Assembly (NCBI GenBank): GCA_014607495.2
Contig: CP053150.1
Span: 13,226,495-13,290,494 of the forward strand
Source: Carposina sasakii
Taxonomy: Eukaryota; Arthropoda; Insecta; Lepidoptera; Carposinidae
DNA: 64,000 nucleotides
Direction of reading: 5' to 3'
Below are positions 11,775 through 22,100 of the stretch, one piece after another. Position 1 is the first letter of the stretch, and each line of letters starts with the position of its first letter. Position numbers and translations under genes: made by a program. The notes under the pieces were generated by a model. It made no database searches. It saw nothing but the letters and a program-made list of their open reading frames with translations, and was not told the DNA's origin.

Positions 11775-11836
11775 AGGTCGTGGGTTCGATTCCCACCCGG
11801 GTGAGGAATTTTTTCCATTTCTTTATTAATAATTTT
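11775..11836 (+). repeat. 3' fragment of a tRNA-derived SINE
   Basis: This starts inside the T-arm (GGTCGTGGGTTCGATTCCCA) and runs through the same GAGGAATTTTTTCCATTTC tail as the longer copy 40 bp downstream. The B box is intact and the A box is absent. It looks like a truncated duplicate of the neighbouring SINE. Confidence 0.65.
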
Positions 11837-11874
11837 ATAATATATAATATCTTGACTAAGATAAATTTATAAAA

Positions 11875-12161
11875 ACACTTCTCCATTAATATAATCCGTT
11901 AGGATATGGTTGATCGTTTCATCTTTAAACATTGTGCTGAGGGATTCAGCTTTGTTTGCCGAGATTTGGCTAGTGTATAGCTATCGGGATGAAAAATAAC
12001 GTTGCCAATATGTAATTTAGAAAAGAGATGGTAAAATTCGTCATCCGAGTAATTGACCCGGTGGCTCAGTGGTGAGAGCGCTGGCACGCGGAATGCAGAG
12101 GTCGTGGGTTCGATTCCCACCCGGGTGAGGAATTTTTTCCATTTCTTTATTAATAATTTTA
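11875..12161 (+). repeat. SINE-like repeat with internal tRNA-like Pol III promoter
   Basis: A tRNA-like segment at 12055-12128 has an A box (TGGCTCAGTGG) and a perfect B box (GGTTCGATTCC). Six of seven acceptor pairs form, and both D and T stems form. The anticodon stem does not pair well, so it is not a functional tRNA. About 180 bp of shared sequence precedes it and an AATTTTTTCCATTTC tail follows. The same unit occurs in reverse at 36777-37058. Having non-tRNA sequence upstream of the tRNA part is unusual for a SINE, so the tRNA part may be embedded in a larger repeat. Confidence 0.7.
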
Positions 12162-12269
12162 GAAAATTAATGATATGTTAAATTGCTGACATTTTTATCG
12201 TTGATCGACTAAATATCGATATTAATAGGTACACTTGCTATTTTTGCAAACATTATCAAATTATTTATA

Positions 12270-12499
12270 TATAGGTGTAACAAAAAGGGTATGTTAAGCG
12301 AAAAGCTATGTAAATAGCTAACTATTTTTATTTTTATTTTTCAAGATTGTATGAAAATTTCTGAGATATTTAAAAATTCTCCATACTATCGGGAAAAATA
12401 AACATGTGATTTCGGGTCTCAATTTTTTTGGATAGGTTCTCTATAGTGGGCTATTTACATAGCTTTTCGCTTAACATACCCTTTTTGTTACATCCTGTA
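12270..12499. mobile_element. Tc1/mariner-type MITE, AAAAAGGGTATG family, copy A
   Basis: Its ends are the reverse complement of each other over about 50 bp (TGTAACAAAAAGGGTATGTT, then AAGCGAAAAGCTATG). TA lies on both sides (12268-12269 and 12500-12501). The left end is mutated (TATAGGTG for TACAGGGTG). It is 230 bp and non-coding. Other copies are at 13353-13562 and 39625-39893. Confidence 0.85.
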
Positions 12500-13352
12500 T
12501 AGTACCTACTTAGCAATAAAATATGTTCAAAGAAATATTTAATATGATTTTGATACAAAGTGGATAAAAGTCTGTAGGCACCTATTCTTCTTGAAAATAA
12601 ATACAATTAACATAAAGAAATATAATGTGATATTTTCAACTTTGCGAAATTTCGAAAATTGCTTAATGACGTGCCTTTTGTTGCGACAGCAACAAAGCTG
12701 GCCTTTGTTTTTCCTAATTATTTTTTAGACGGACGCAAATGAAAGTTTATTTGCCAAGCAGGTAGGTAATTAAAATTTAAGTCGGATTTGTAAGCAGTAG
12801 TAATGTTGAAAAAACATTGAAGAATTTAGGTAAGTATTTTAAAATACTTAAGACTAAATTTTTCAGATAAGATTATAGTAATCACGCTATCGTGAAATAA
12901 AGCTACTGGACTGGAAAACCCACATTGGTATTTAAATTGTTCTGACGAAAATTTACAATCAAGATTGTCATTGATTGTGGAATATAGGGTGATATGATAC
13001 AAACGATGATGACTTTAAATTTTATTATCGGCTTAAGGTCGTACCTACATATCGTCTTTAATAATTGATTTACCTAAAAAAAGAACAATTATTATCAAGA
13101 GGCTTGTCTACTAAACTTACAATTTACTTAAATTAAGACTTACCTATGTATATTACCTATATGAAATTAATTTGAAATACTACCTACGTACTAACATTAT
13201 TTTCTCTAAAAATAAGTGAAAGATCCAATAAAAACTGCTACCCAGTAGGTACTTTTTTCTTATCTAATTTTTACTTACTTTTAAATTCCACCATATAACA
13301 CGCTATGCTCGGATTACCGGAAACATACCTGTAAAAGAAATATAAGTACTTA
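12500..13352. other. AT-rich DNA between two MITEs
   Basis: No frame or repeat that I can support. Confidence 0.4.
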
Positions 13353-13562
13353 TACAGGGTGTAACAAAAAGGGTATGTTAAGCGAAAAGCTACGTAAATA
13401 GCCCACTGTAGAGAATCTGTCCACAAAATTTGAGACTCGAAATCACATGTTTATTTTTCCCAATAGTATGGAGAATTTTTAAATACTCAGAAATTTTCAT
13501 ACAATCTTTAAAAATAAACATGTGATTTCGAGTCTCAAATTTTGTGGATAGGTTCTCTACGT
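13353..13562. mobile_element. Tc1/mariner-type MITE, AAAAAGGGTATG family, copy B, right end missing
   Basis: The left end TACAGGGTGTAACAAAAAGG is intact with TA before it. The interior matches copies A and C, including an internal inverted pair (AAACATGTGATTTCGAGTCT). The sequence breaks after GGATAGGTTCTCTA, and the expected final ~45 bp are absent; a second MITE begins 8 bp later. Confidence 0.8.
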
Positions 13563-13570
13563 ATAAAGTA

Positions 13571-13779
13571 TCCAAAATTAGTGATTAACCTTTGACACGA
13601 AACTAGGTACGTTAATAGACACAACTTTCACTATGGGACCTACTGCGAAATATTGAAAAAAAAAAATCTGCTGTTCCATACATTTCAGTGCGGTAATTAT
13701 TCGAGATTGTATGGAACAGCTGATTTTTTTTCCAATTTAGTTAATAGTTTTGTGTCAAAAGATAATCACAAATTTTGGA
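13571..13779. mobile_element. TA-flanked MITE with TCCAAAATT ends
   Basis: Left end TCCAAAATTAGTGATTA and right end TAATCACAAATTTTGGA are inverted repeats, with TA at 13569-13570 and 13780-13781. The complementarity continues inward (TTTGACACGAAACT against AGTTTTGTGTCAAA) and an inner pair CTGTTCCATACA/TGTATGGAACAG adds a second stem. It is 209 bp and non-coding. Confidence 0.8.
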
Positions 13780-13806
13780 TAGACCTTATACATATTATAT
13801 AACAAA

Positions 13807-14158
13807 CTAGTGGACGCCCGCGACTTCGTCCGCGTGGAAATTGAATTGTAGCTTATATGACACGTTTGTCGGTTTACCATAGCAGTGCCATCTATTGATT
13901 ATTTACTCAATCCAGTCGAAAATTATCGACATCTGTTAGAATCTCTTGGAGTTAACAGATAATTGTAACTGTCAATTAATTATAGACAAATAATTTGCAA
14001 TAAAATAAAATTGCGACTATAATTAAAGATCTAAGCTATCCTATCTCTCAAGTTGGACCAGACTGCTCACGGTATGCCAATTTAATTTAAAATCGGTTAA
14101 GTAGTTTAGGAGTCCATCGCGGACAAACATCGTGACAGGAGATTTATATATATTAAGA
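13807..14158 (-). mobile_element. Non-autonomous Helitron, minus strand
   Basis: Read on the minus strand it starts TCTTAATATATATAAAT after host A, and ends with a GC-rich hairpin (CCGCGTGG.. region, GACGAAGTCGCGGGCG) and CTAG before host T. These are the 5' TC and 3' CTRR rules. It is 352 bp with no coding capacity. Its 3' end belongs to the same group as the other CTAG Helitrons here but its 5' body differs. Confidence 0.82.
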
Positions 14159-14250
14159 TTACATAATAATGTACAAATCGATAGACGCTAATGTAATATT
14201 ATCATCATCATCTTCCTGCCCTTATCTCAATATTTATGGGGCTAGGTTTA

Positions 14251-14441
14251 AGGCTCGAGCACACCGGATGTGTGTGCGTGCACGTAAGCGTAGACGTATA
14301 CGTACCTCTGAGTCGTAATGTATCGAACTGTATAGGCACGGGCAGACCGGATGCGTATGTGTAGACGTAAGCATAGACGTCAAGCGGTGACAGTACGTCT
14401 ACGCTTACGTGCACGCATACGCATCCGGTGTGCTCGAGCCT
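14251..14441. mobile_element. PIF/Harbinger-like MITE, copy 2 of 3
   Basis: The ends are AGGCTCGAGCACACCGG and its reverse complement, with TTA on both sides (14248-14250 and 14442-14444). It is 191 bp, about 23 bp shorter than copy 1 because part of the central inverted pair is missing. Confidence 0.87.
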
Positions 14442-14570
14442 TTATTTTTCAAAATTCACATTCCCAAAGATTTGGCATTTGTTTTACCTACGGCCGGATG
14501 CCGAAACTCTCCTCGGGTATAGCTAAGTGACAATTCTAGTAAATCCGTACATGAAATAAATTCAGTGGTA

Positions 14571-14646
14571 CATGACTGGGATCGAACTTATTCCTCCGAC
14601 TTATGCGCTTGGAAGGCGCACGTCTTAACCACTGCGCGCTATCACC
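14571..14646 (-). repeat. tRNA-like head of a SINE, minus strand
   Basis: On the minus strand an A box (TAGCGCGCAGTGG) and a B box (AGTTCGATCCC) are spaced as in a tRNA. A perfect 5-bp anticodon stem (TGCGC/GCGCA) holds loop CTTCCAA, a TCC anticodon. The T stem is degenerate and there is no clean acceptor stem, so I read it as a SINE head derived from a tRNA, not a working tRNA-Gly. Confidence 0.55.
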
Positions 14647-14697
14647 GCTAATGTAATATACATATGTACCTATAGAACGCAATTATTCCCGAGTAAT

Positions 14698-14826
14698 CTC
14701 AGATTGTTCCACCAACCCGCCTGCCCAGCCGTGGTGACTGAGCAAAAACCCACTTACGGCAGTAGCCTTCTAGCGTGCCCTGGGGGAGGCCTACGAGTGG
14801 ACTGCGATAGGCTGAAGACGAATCTC
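14698..14826 (+). repeat. Partial copy of the (GAT)n-tailed lepidopteran repeat
   Basis: Matches the last half of the 59936-60190 copy: CCACCAACCCGCCTGCCCA, then CCCTGGGGGAGGCCTACGA and GCGATAGGCTGAAGA. It lacks the 5' half and the GAT tail. Confidence 0.65.
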
Positions 14827-14960
14827 AGATATTCCCTATTTTCGAAAATTATAACCAGTCATGGTAATAGATAGTTCTATATCCAGTTGTCAATCTGATT
14901 CTTTTTAATAAAACTATATTTATGAATGATATGCGATTAGCGGAATACGAGTAGATAGCA

Positions 14961-14984
14961 TGGTCATGGTCATGGTCATGGTCA
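14961..14984. repeat. Hexamer repeat (TGGTCA)4
   Basis: Four perfect TGGTCA units, 17 bp upstream of the 29-bp minisatellite. Confidence 0.9.
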
Positions 14985-15000
14985 TACACACAGTCTTTCC

Positions 15001-15116
15001 AAAATAATGTAGTCAGACTACAGGATCACAAAATAATGTAGTCAGACTGCAGGATCACAAAATAATGTAGTCAGACTGCAGGATCACAAAATAATGTAGT
15101 CAGACTGCAGGATCAC
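15001..15116. repeat. 29-bp minisatellite, four copies
   Basis: Four head-to-tail 29-bp units (AAAATAATGTAGTCAGACTG followed by CAGGATCAC). Units 2-4 are identical; unit 1 differs by a single base (CTACAG for CTGCAG). The array starts and ends at exact unit boundaries. Confidence 0.95.
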
Positions 15117-15642
15117 AAAAAAGATCTTAAATTGCAGCTACGTACGGGGCCAGATGTAAAAGATCAGTGTAATTCGTTTTAAGATCTTTAAACTGAATCA
15201 ATAAATTAGAAGGTCCCCGAGTTAAAGACATGCTTGGAAGGAAAGTCAGCTGATATGGCACCAGTCTAGTGACACCCGGCGTCAGCACAAGACTCCATAG
15301 GTAAACACAATTCATAATTGGTCAGAAACATTCCTTACATAAAAATTTCATGGACTTAAAAAAGTAGTAATTTTATATGCAAATCGCTGTTCTATTCCAC
15401 TTTATAGAATATTGCGAAGTTGGGATATAGGTTAATGTTTGGATAACCGGGACCAAAGGACGTTTGACTCGAAGGCTATATATAAATAAATATGCTCTTA
15501 GGGTTTGAATCAGTCTTTAAATAAATAGATGACTTAGGAAGTAGGTACACATAATGCTTACAGACTTTTTACTTTGAGATGTGTAGGTATAGGCATTATT
15601 TTATCTTTACCACTTCTGCTACACTAGGTGGATTTTTTTAAA
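15117..15642. other. Non-coding stretch before the palindrome
   Basis: Positions about 15120-15310 are somewhat GC-richer (AGCTGATATGGCACCAGTC, CACCCGGCGTCAGCACAAG) and resemble part of 52200-52260 (CAGCTGATATATTCCAGTG, CATCAGCACAGGC). This suggests an old shared repeat. The rest is AT-rich with nothing recognised. Confidence 0.4.
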
Positions 15643-16197
15643 TTATTAAAAAAACAAAATACCCGACTGCACACTAAAAAAAGAGTAAAACAAGCCACAC
15701 AATAATATTGATCAATCAAATGCTAAAAACTAATTATGTAATACCGTTTAAACAATACCTATATTAAAATACACTACAATATGTGTTCGTAATCGATAGT
15801 TAAATAAACAGAAACTTATTTTGAATACAAATTTACTGAATATAATTTATAAATGTTGATGGAAAGCATCGCAGGCGGGGACCAACAGAGGCTTATTTAT
15901 AGTCATTTCGGTTGTGCACCATTTAGCAGAATTTTCGTTGGTGGCGGTCAAGGTGGTCCCCGCCTGCGATGCTTTCCATCAACATTTATAAATTATATTC
16001 AGTAAATTTGTATTCAAAATAAGTTTCTGTTTATTTAACTATCGATTACGAACACATATTGTAGTGTATTTTAATATAGGTATTGTTTTAAACGGTATTA
16101 CATAATTAGTTTTTAGCATTTGATTGATCAATATCATTGTGTGGCTTGTTTTACTCTTTTTTTAGTGTGCAGTCGGGTATTTTGTTTTTTTAATAAT
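15643..16197. repeat. Large near-perfect palindrome at the 3' side of the Helitron array
   Basis: Left arm 15643-15884 and right arm 15954-16197 are reverse complements. I noticed only one substitution (AATAAT against AATGAT) and one A-run length difference, around a 69-bp spacer. The outer 108 bp of the right arm (16090-16197) is the 3' end of Helitron unit 1. The inner ~136 bp occurs nowhere else in the window. On the element's own strand the palindrome runs from ATACCCGACTGCACAC to GTGTGCAGTCGGGTAT. The second Helitron unit lacks the palindrome. Confidence 0.92.
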
Positions 16198-19100
16198 AAT
16201 TCTTTTATTTATAACTTTTTAGCTGTTTTTATTTAACGAAAATGTTGTAGATGTAGAAGACTATGTATATGTAAGTACCATTTTAAATTATTTCGACGAC
16301 ATTTGGCTTTAGATTACGAGTGATGTTACTCCGCAACATAAATTTACCGCCAATCTGGACTGTTTGTAGTGAAGAAGAAAAAGAATTAGGTGAGTCATTA
16401 CTGCTGAAGATCCCGCAAACGTTTAAGTTCAGTTAAAGAACATTCGTCGTGGGGCCGGTCCAACAGCTTTTTTGGGTCAAGTGTTTTTATTGCTAACCCA
16501 GCAAGTGTTTTAACACGGCTTAGGGCTACATAAGCCTGGCCCTTTGCAAACACGTTTGATAGGTCCACGACAGCCCGATCCAAGGTGGTACCTTGCAGTT
16601 TGTGTACCGTTACAGCCCAACAAAGTATCAAAGGCAGCATCCGACGTTCAATCTTCCCTTGTCCGCGAAGCGCATCAAAGTCGACAGTGGAGGGCTCTAT
16701 GCGAACCCCCACACCCAATTCATTGCCCTTAACAGAACGATCGTCGAACTCTACGAATACTGCCTGCGGTAACTCACCTGGTTCTAACTGCTCTCTGCGA
16801 AGAGAAGGCCACTCAATTCTTCTTATGATACCCATAGCACCGTTCACCAGACCGTGGTTTACATTGATGTTGCGGCGTAACATCACGCGAGATCCAATTC
16901 CAATAGTTAGTGTGCCGAGAATGCCCCCTGTTTTGTTCGGGTCGTCAGAAATGTATTGTTTGCGAGGGCACTGACCGTAGGTTTTAGCTTCTAGGGAGAT
17001 GTCAACAGCGTTTATTTGGTAGAGCTTTAACGATTTGCCCAACTTTTTAGTCATGGCTGAATTATAAGCATCGACTTGTTTCGTAGTAGGGAAAATTCGA
17101 ACTGCCTCTCCATCGGCAAATGGACCCTCTAGTGGAATTCTGCGGCTGTCCAGGATCTCAAGTTGGTCCATCGTTAACTCACCAACACGAATATTATTGA
17201 GAATGTCCACAAAGGTATTGTCTCCTGCCTGTCTCATATTCTGTGGCAATTCACAAAAGCTGAACAATTGCCACAGATTTGTTTCACCAGTTAAGTTCGA
17301 CGGCTGTCGGAAGCAGTAAGAACCACCGGTGATTCTGGAAACTGGTGGTAACTGCATGAGATCTCCAAACAAAATTACATTGATACCACCAAAGTTCCCT
17401 TGATCCTGTTTTAGTTGCTGGAGGCGAATGTGAATGTTTCGCAGTGTTAAGTAGGGCACCATTGATATTTCATCGATGATGAGCCAATTTATATGCCTCC
17501 ACTTTTGTCGCTCCCTTTGCAGCCTTTCACCTGTTAGTGGGCGTAATGTTTCATTTCTTCCCTTTTCAATTGGTAGCGCAAAAGTGGAATGCAGTGTAGT
17601 TCCACCGATTAGTCTGGCTGCTACTCCAGTTGGTGCAGTAACAATCACGTTTTTACCTATTTTAGTGTTACTCAACCTACGAATTTGTTCAGTCATAACT
17701 TTTAAGGTAAATGTTTTTCCGGTACCAGCTCCTCCAGTAACAAAAACTAGTAACGGATCAGAATTTGACACGTCCAATAACTTTTGGGAAATTTTTTGAA
17801 ACAGTTGTCGTTGACTCATGTTCAACGAAGCTACAAATGTTTCAAACTGATTGTCTGGCATGCCTATGTCAGTTGGTTCATCTTCGACTTCTTCGATCAT
17901 AATATTATGACCGCCGTCGTCGAGTATGTGTTCAATAGGCTGAACGTCATTGTTGTCATTTGCGTCATCGTTTTGTTCCTCAACGGTTCCTGCTGCCAAG
18001 TTTTCTGCCACAATGCGGCTTATAGCTTGTTGGATCTCAGTTTCCCACCGCATCATAGTTTCGGCGTCAAAACCTTCTTGCAGCGGACGTAGTCGATGCC
18101 TTTTGGCCCAGAAAGCTTCTTTTGCAGTATTAAAACCATCCAACAACTCTTCCTCTGCTCGGAACGGAATATGAGTCAGGACCAATGAGTAGTAATATGC
18201 TTCTGGGTCTGAAGACAGCGTATAATAACGCGTTCGGAGTATAGCTGGACGTGTCCGCTTTTTCATCCTACCTACGTTGTCTAATAAGGTAATGTATCGA
18301 CGACTAGACACGTCCTCATCCTCAGCATCATAGGCATCAGCATCTTGTTCATCCTCCTCTGTATCGTTTCTAGTAGAGGCAACCTCGTACCAAATCGCAA
18401 ACTCACCTAAACTAAGTTGCTCCAGAGAAAGAGGTCTGTGAACGTACCTATCAAATACATTTTTGTACGGTTCGGAACTTTCTGTGTCAATCCTAAGCAT
18501 TCGGTATCTTTGTTCAGGCGCGCAAGTGTTTACGAAAACACATTTACGTGAACTATCTCTTAATTTTAAATGACACAATCGAAACGCACATTCGTTGGCA
18601 GAGACTTCTCTGTGAGACAAGATTGCGTTTTGGATAGCAAAAACCAGCCGTCCCAAGTTGCTTCCACCGCGGTCTCTTACAGCACTTATAGCTTGCCTTA
18701 TTGATCTAGAGACCTCTGCAGGTTCAGCTTTTGAGATATACTTTGAGATGTAGTACGCCACACCTAAAGCTGACCCGCAAGGCTGTAGATCAATATTGGC
18801 GCGCCACAGTTTTAATAATCTCGAATTGTAGCAGTTTATCATGGTTTCCGAATCTGTTCTTTTTAATATATAAAATCTTCCACCATTTCTCATTGCTTGC
18901 TCGTCGTCTAAGATTGTAGTGTTTTCAGACACTGGTCTCGGGAAAGCGAATCTACAAACGTTTCGGTTATTTTTGAAGCATGTTTGAGTGTGTCGATGTG
19001 TTTGTAACTGAACGACTAAATCATGCATCTCTGAGTCGTCCTCAGCGTCGGGAACCTCACACGTGACAACACGCTCCAGCAACTGAATACCTTCAGGGGT

Positions 19101-22100
19101 GTCAAAAGCCGGCATATCAGCACACCATAAAACCATGTGAACGTGAGGGCTACCTCGTAGCTGAAATTCTATGCGCCACCAAAAATCAATAATTTTCTTT
19201 CCTAAAATCGGATCCTCTTCTCTTCTCAGCCTAGTAAACAAAGTGTTTAGGCGCAACATAAATTGTCTTGATAACGTGACTGGGTAGGACTCGACAAGGT
19301 GCTGCTTTTCAAGGAAGGTCAAATCTTCAAAAGAAAAATTTGGGCGGCCATCGGCAACTAAAAGGGCTTTTAGCATGTCGGGCCAATTTAAATCGTTACA
19401 AGAGAGAGTAAGATACCAATGAGGAGGACCTAAATTTTTCACCATGGCAAGAAGATCCGTATACGCTTTGTGCCAGTACGCGGACGTGCCACGTATGTTG
19501 CGCATTACCAGGTGCACATTTTGTACAACATCTGTGGGCTCAGCTCCATCCTGACGCAACCGGCCACAGACTGAAACATTTTGTTGAGCCTTGCAAAGTT
19601 CTACTAACGAGAGGGCGTAAAATATGTACTCGTTAAATTGGAACCGTTTGTCATTGCTCATCACTCGAGTTTGGTAGTAATCGAGCGGTGTTATTGGAAC
19701 GGGTCTTTGTTCCCTAAGCCCATTTCGACCATCTGGGAATAACCTTATCCACGCTAGCTCTTCTGCTCTTTGCTCTCTCAAGACGCTGACCGGGGGCACA
19801 GTTTTCCGTTTGAGTTCGTAGATAGGTATTGGTCTCTCTTCTACGGTATTAGCGTTCGAAACAACTTCGTTTAGATCTGGAATATTAGTATCAATCGGCA
19901 TAAGAGCTGTAGTAACAAACGCGTGTTCTTCGTGCACAGGATCACTGCTATTCAGATTGCCGTCGCTAACTATCTGAGTGTCGTGTTGTTCATTCAGTAC
20001 TGGCGATTCATTTGGGATGACCAAGGGTGTTGCATTTATAGCTGTGATACTATACTGCATATCTCGATGGCCTCTTACCTGTAGTGCAACAGCAAGATGT
20101 TGACATAAATCGCCTTGATTTGCAAACTTCATCAACATGGAGGCTCCTCTGTTAGGTGCAACATAACCTTTGGGTCCCCGAGAATGTGAGTCGAATAAGT
20201 AATATTCTGGGATCTCGACATCGGGAGACTGATTGCGTTCGACGATTACTTTCATTACCGCCAATGCAATATTTGTTTGACATGTAATAATTCCTTTATC
20301 GTGTGTTGTAAAAAAATATTCAATCCCCGAAGACAAATTAGGGAAGTATCCTTCAAGAACGTCAGATGGCGCACTCGAGTTAACAACTCCAACGACAACA
20401 TCGGGCTGTATATTTAATTCGAATTCTGTAGCGGCCACAGAAACTGCGGGTAATAGCTCTTCAGTATTTAAAAATTGCGGTCTGTTTGCAAGTCGTGACA
20501 TGCACCTGTTGAAATATGTATTACCAGCTAATAAAATTCGATCCAAGTCAGATGGGGCCCATTCATTTAATGGTTTGGAACTGGAGTAGGCGATAGCCGT
20601 GGCGGCATTAGCCGTGCACTGGCGGCCACGGGATTCCTCTTCAAACCGATCACTGCCTTGGTGAAAAGACCCACGCAAGATGTGACGGTCATGTCCCAAA
20701 GCCTTGAAGTGATTTTTTGGCTCATTTCTAATGTGATCTGCATTTTCTAATGTGATAACTGCCTCCAGAATACTTGACCGTATCTCTTCATTGGTAATGT
20801 TAGTATTAATTTGCACATTAGAGTACAAATGATTGTTTCGCAATAGCCACTCTAATGCTTTCTTAATTTTTTCGATGTCTACCGAGTATCGTCGATTGTT
20901 TGTCACGTTATCTAAATTTTCAGTGACCACACTTATTCCCGCATTTGCTATATTCAATGGAAGCTGTTCAGGTATCTCTTCAACTTGCTGTGCAAAGAGG
21001 ATGGCTTGCCCCTTAAATCCCTGTTGTCCGTAACGACCACCCAGACGCACCACTTTTATAAACGGTTTTATCCGAGAAATGAGCCGCAGCTCCATCTCTG
21101 ATAGACATTCAATTTCAGGCGGAATAGGTGCAACAGTCATGTTGTTCCAAAATGCATTTGACGGGCACTGATTCCTTGACAATTTGTTGGCGCATCTATT
21201 GCAACAATCTATGCGGTCTGAAACATTTTGTGGTAGAACAGTAATATTAGCAGTTAAGATACTGCGTGACTGTTTCTTGTATAGAAGCTTATGACATACG
21301 TAGCACACCACATCCGCCACTTGAGAAATCGCTTCATTGAATGTGGCATCACTATTTGTAAACAACTGCCGTCGAACACGAGACTGTGACCTCATAGCCG
21401 AAAGTCTTTCTAAACGCGAGCCAGGTGATTCGTTGTTACGAGACTGCACAGCATACTCTCGCATCTGCTCGAGTCGAGAAGCGCGGGATGATGGAGACTC
21501 ATGCTCACGAATTAATTCGGCATGCTCCCGCATCTGGTCGAGTCGGGCAGCGCGAGTTGGTGGAGACTCGTGTTCGCGAACATTTCCCGCATGCTCCCGC
21601 ATCTGCTCGAGTCGAGCAGCGCGAGATGATGGAGACTCATGTTTACGAACGTTTGTGGCATATTCCCGCATCTGCTGGAGTCGTGTCATACGAGACGACG
21701 GGGACTCAGCAGCTCTCTTTTCAGATTTGCTAGCTGCAAGCCTACGCCGCTTTTGTTCCCTATCAACGCTAGACTCACGTGCTTGTAAAGTACGTCTACG
21801 GGTACTTTTGTTATTTATAAGCTCTTGACGTGAAGTAGGTGAAAGTTGGCTGTACCGTTGGGACATTCTTACTCTTGCTTCTATAAGGCGTTTTTCGCGT
21901 GCCTCAGGAGATTCGGCTTTTAATTTTTTAGCCCGAGCCTGAGCCCTTTTTGTTTTGCGAGATAATCCCATATTGTATGTTTTTATTTTTTAAAATGGTC
22001 TGATACCTATTGCCGAAAAAATCAGTACTAATGGAGAAGTACTTAATAATAATAAAAAAAAAACAGTTGAACTATAACTAAAAAAAAAATACAAAAAGAA

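Noticed and set aside
12055..12128. Functional tRNA gene
   Set aside because: A and B boxes and most stems are present, but the anticodon stem does not pair and the unit is part of a repeat with another copy at 36809-36881.
15001..15116. CRISPR-like direct repeats
   Set aside because: The units are directly adjacent with no spacers, and the DNA is eukaryotic.
21337..21828. 163-codon plus-strand frame opposite the Rep-helicase N terminus (also 28081-28572)
   Set aside because: A shadow of the 23-residue repeats on the other strand; its periodicity is explained by the real gene.
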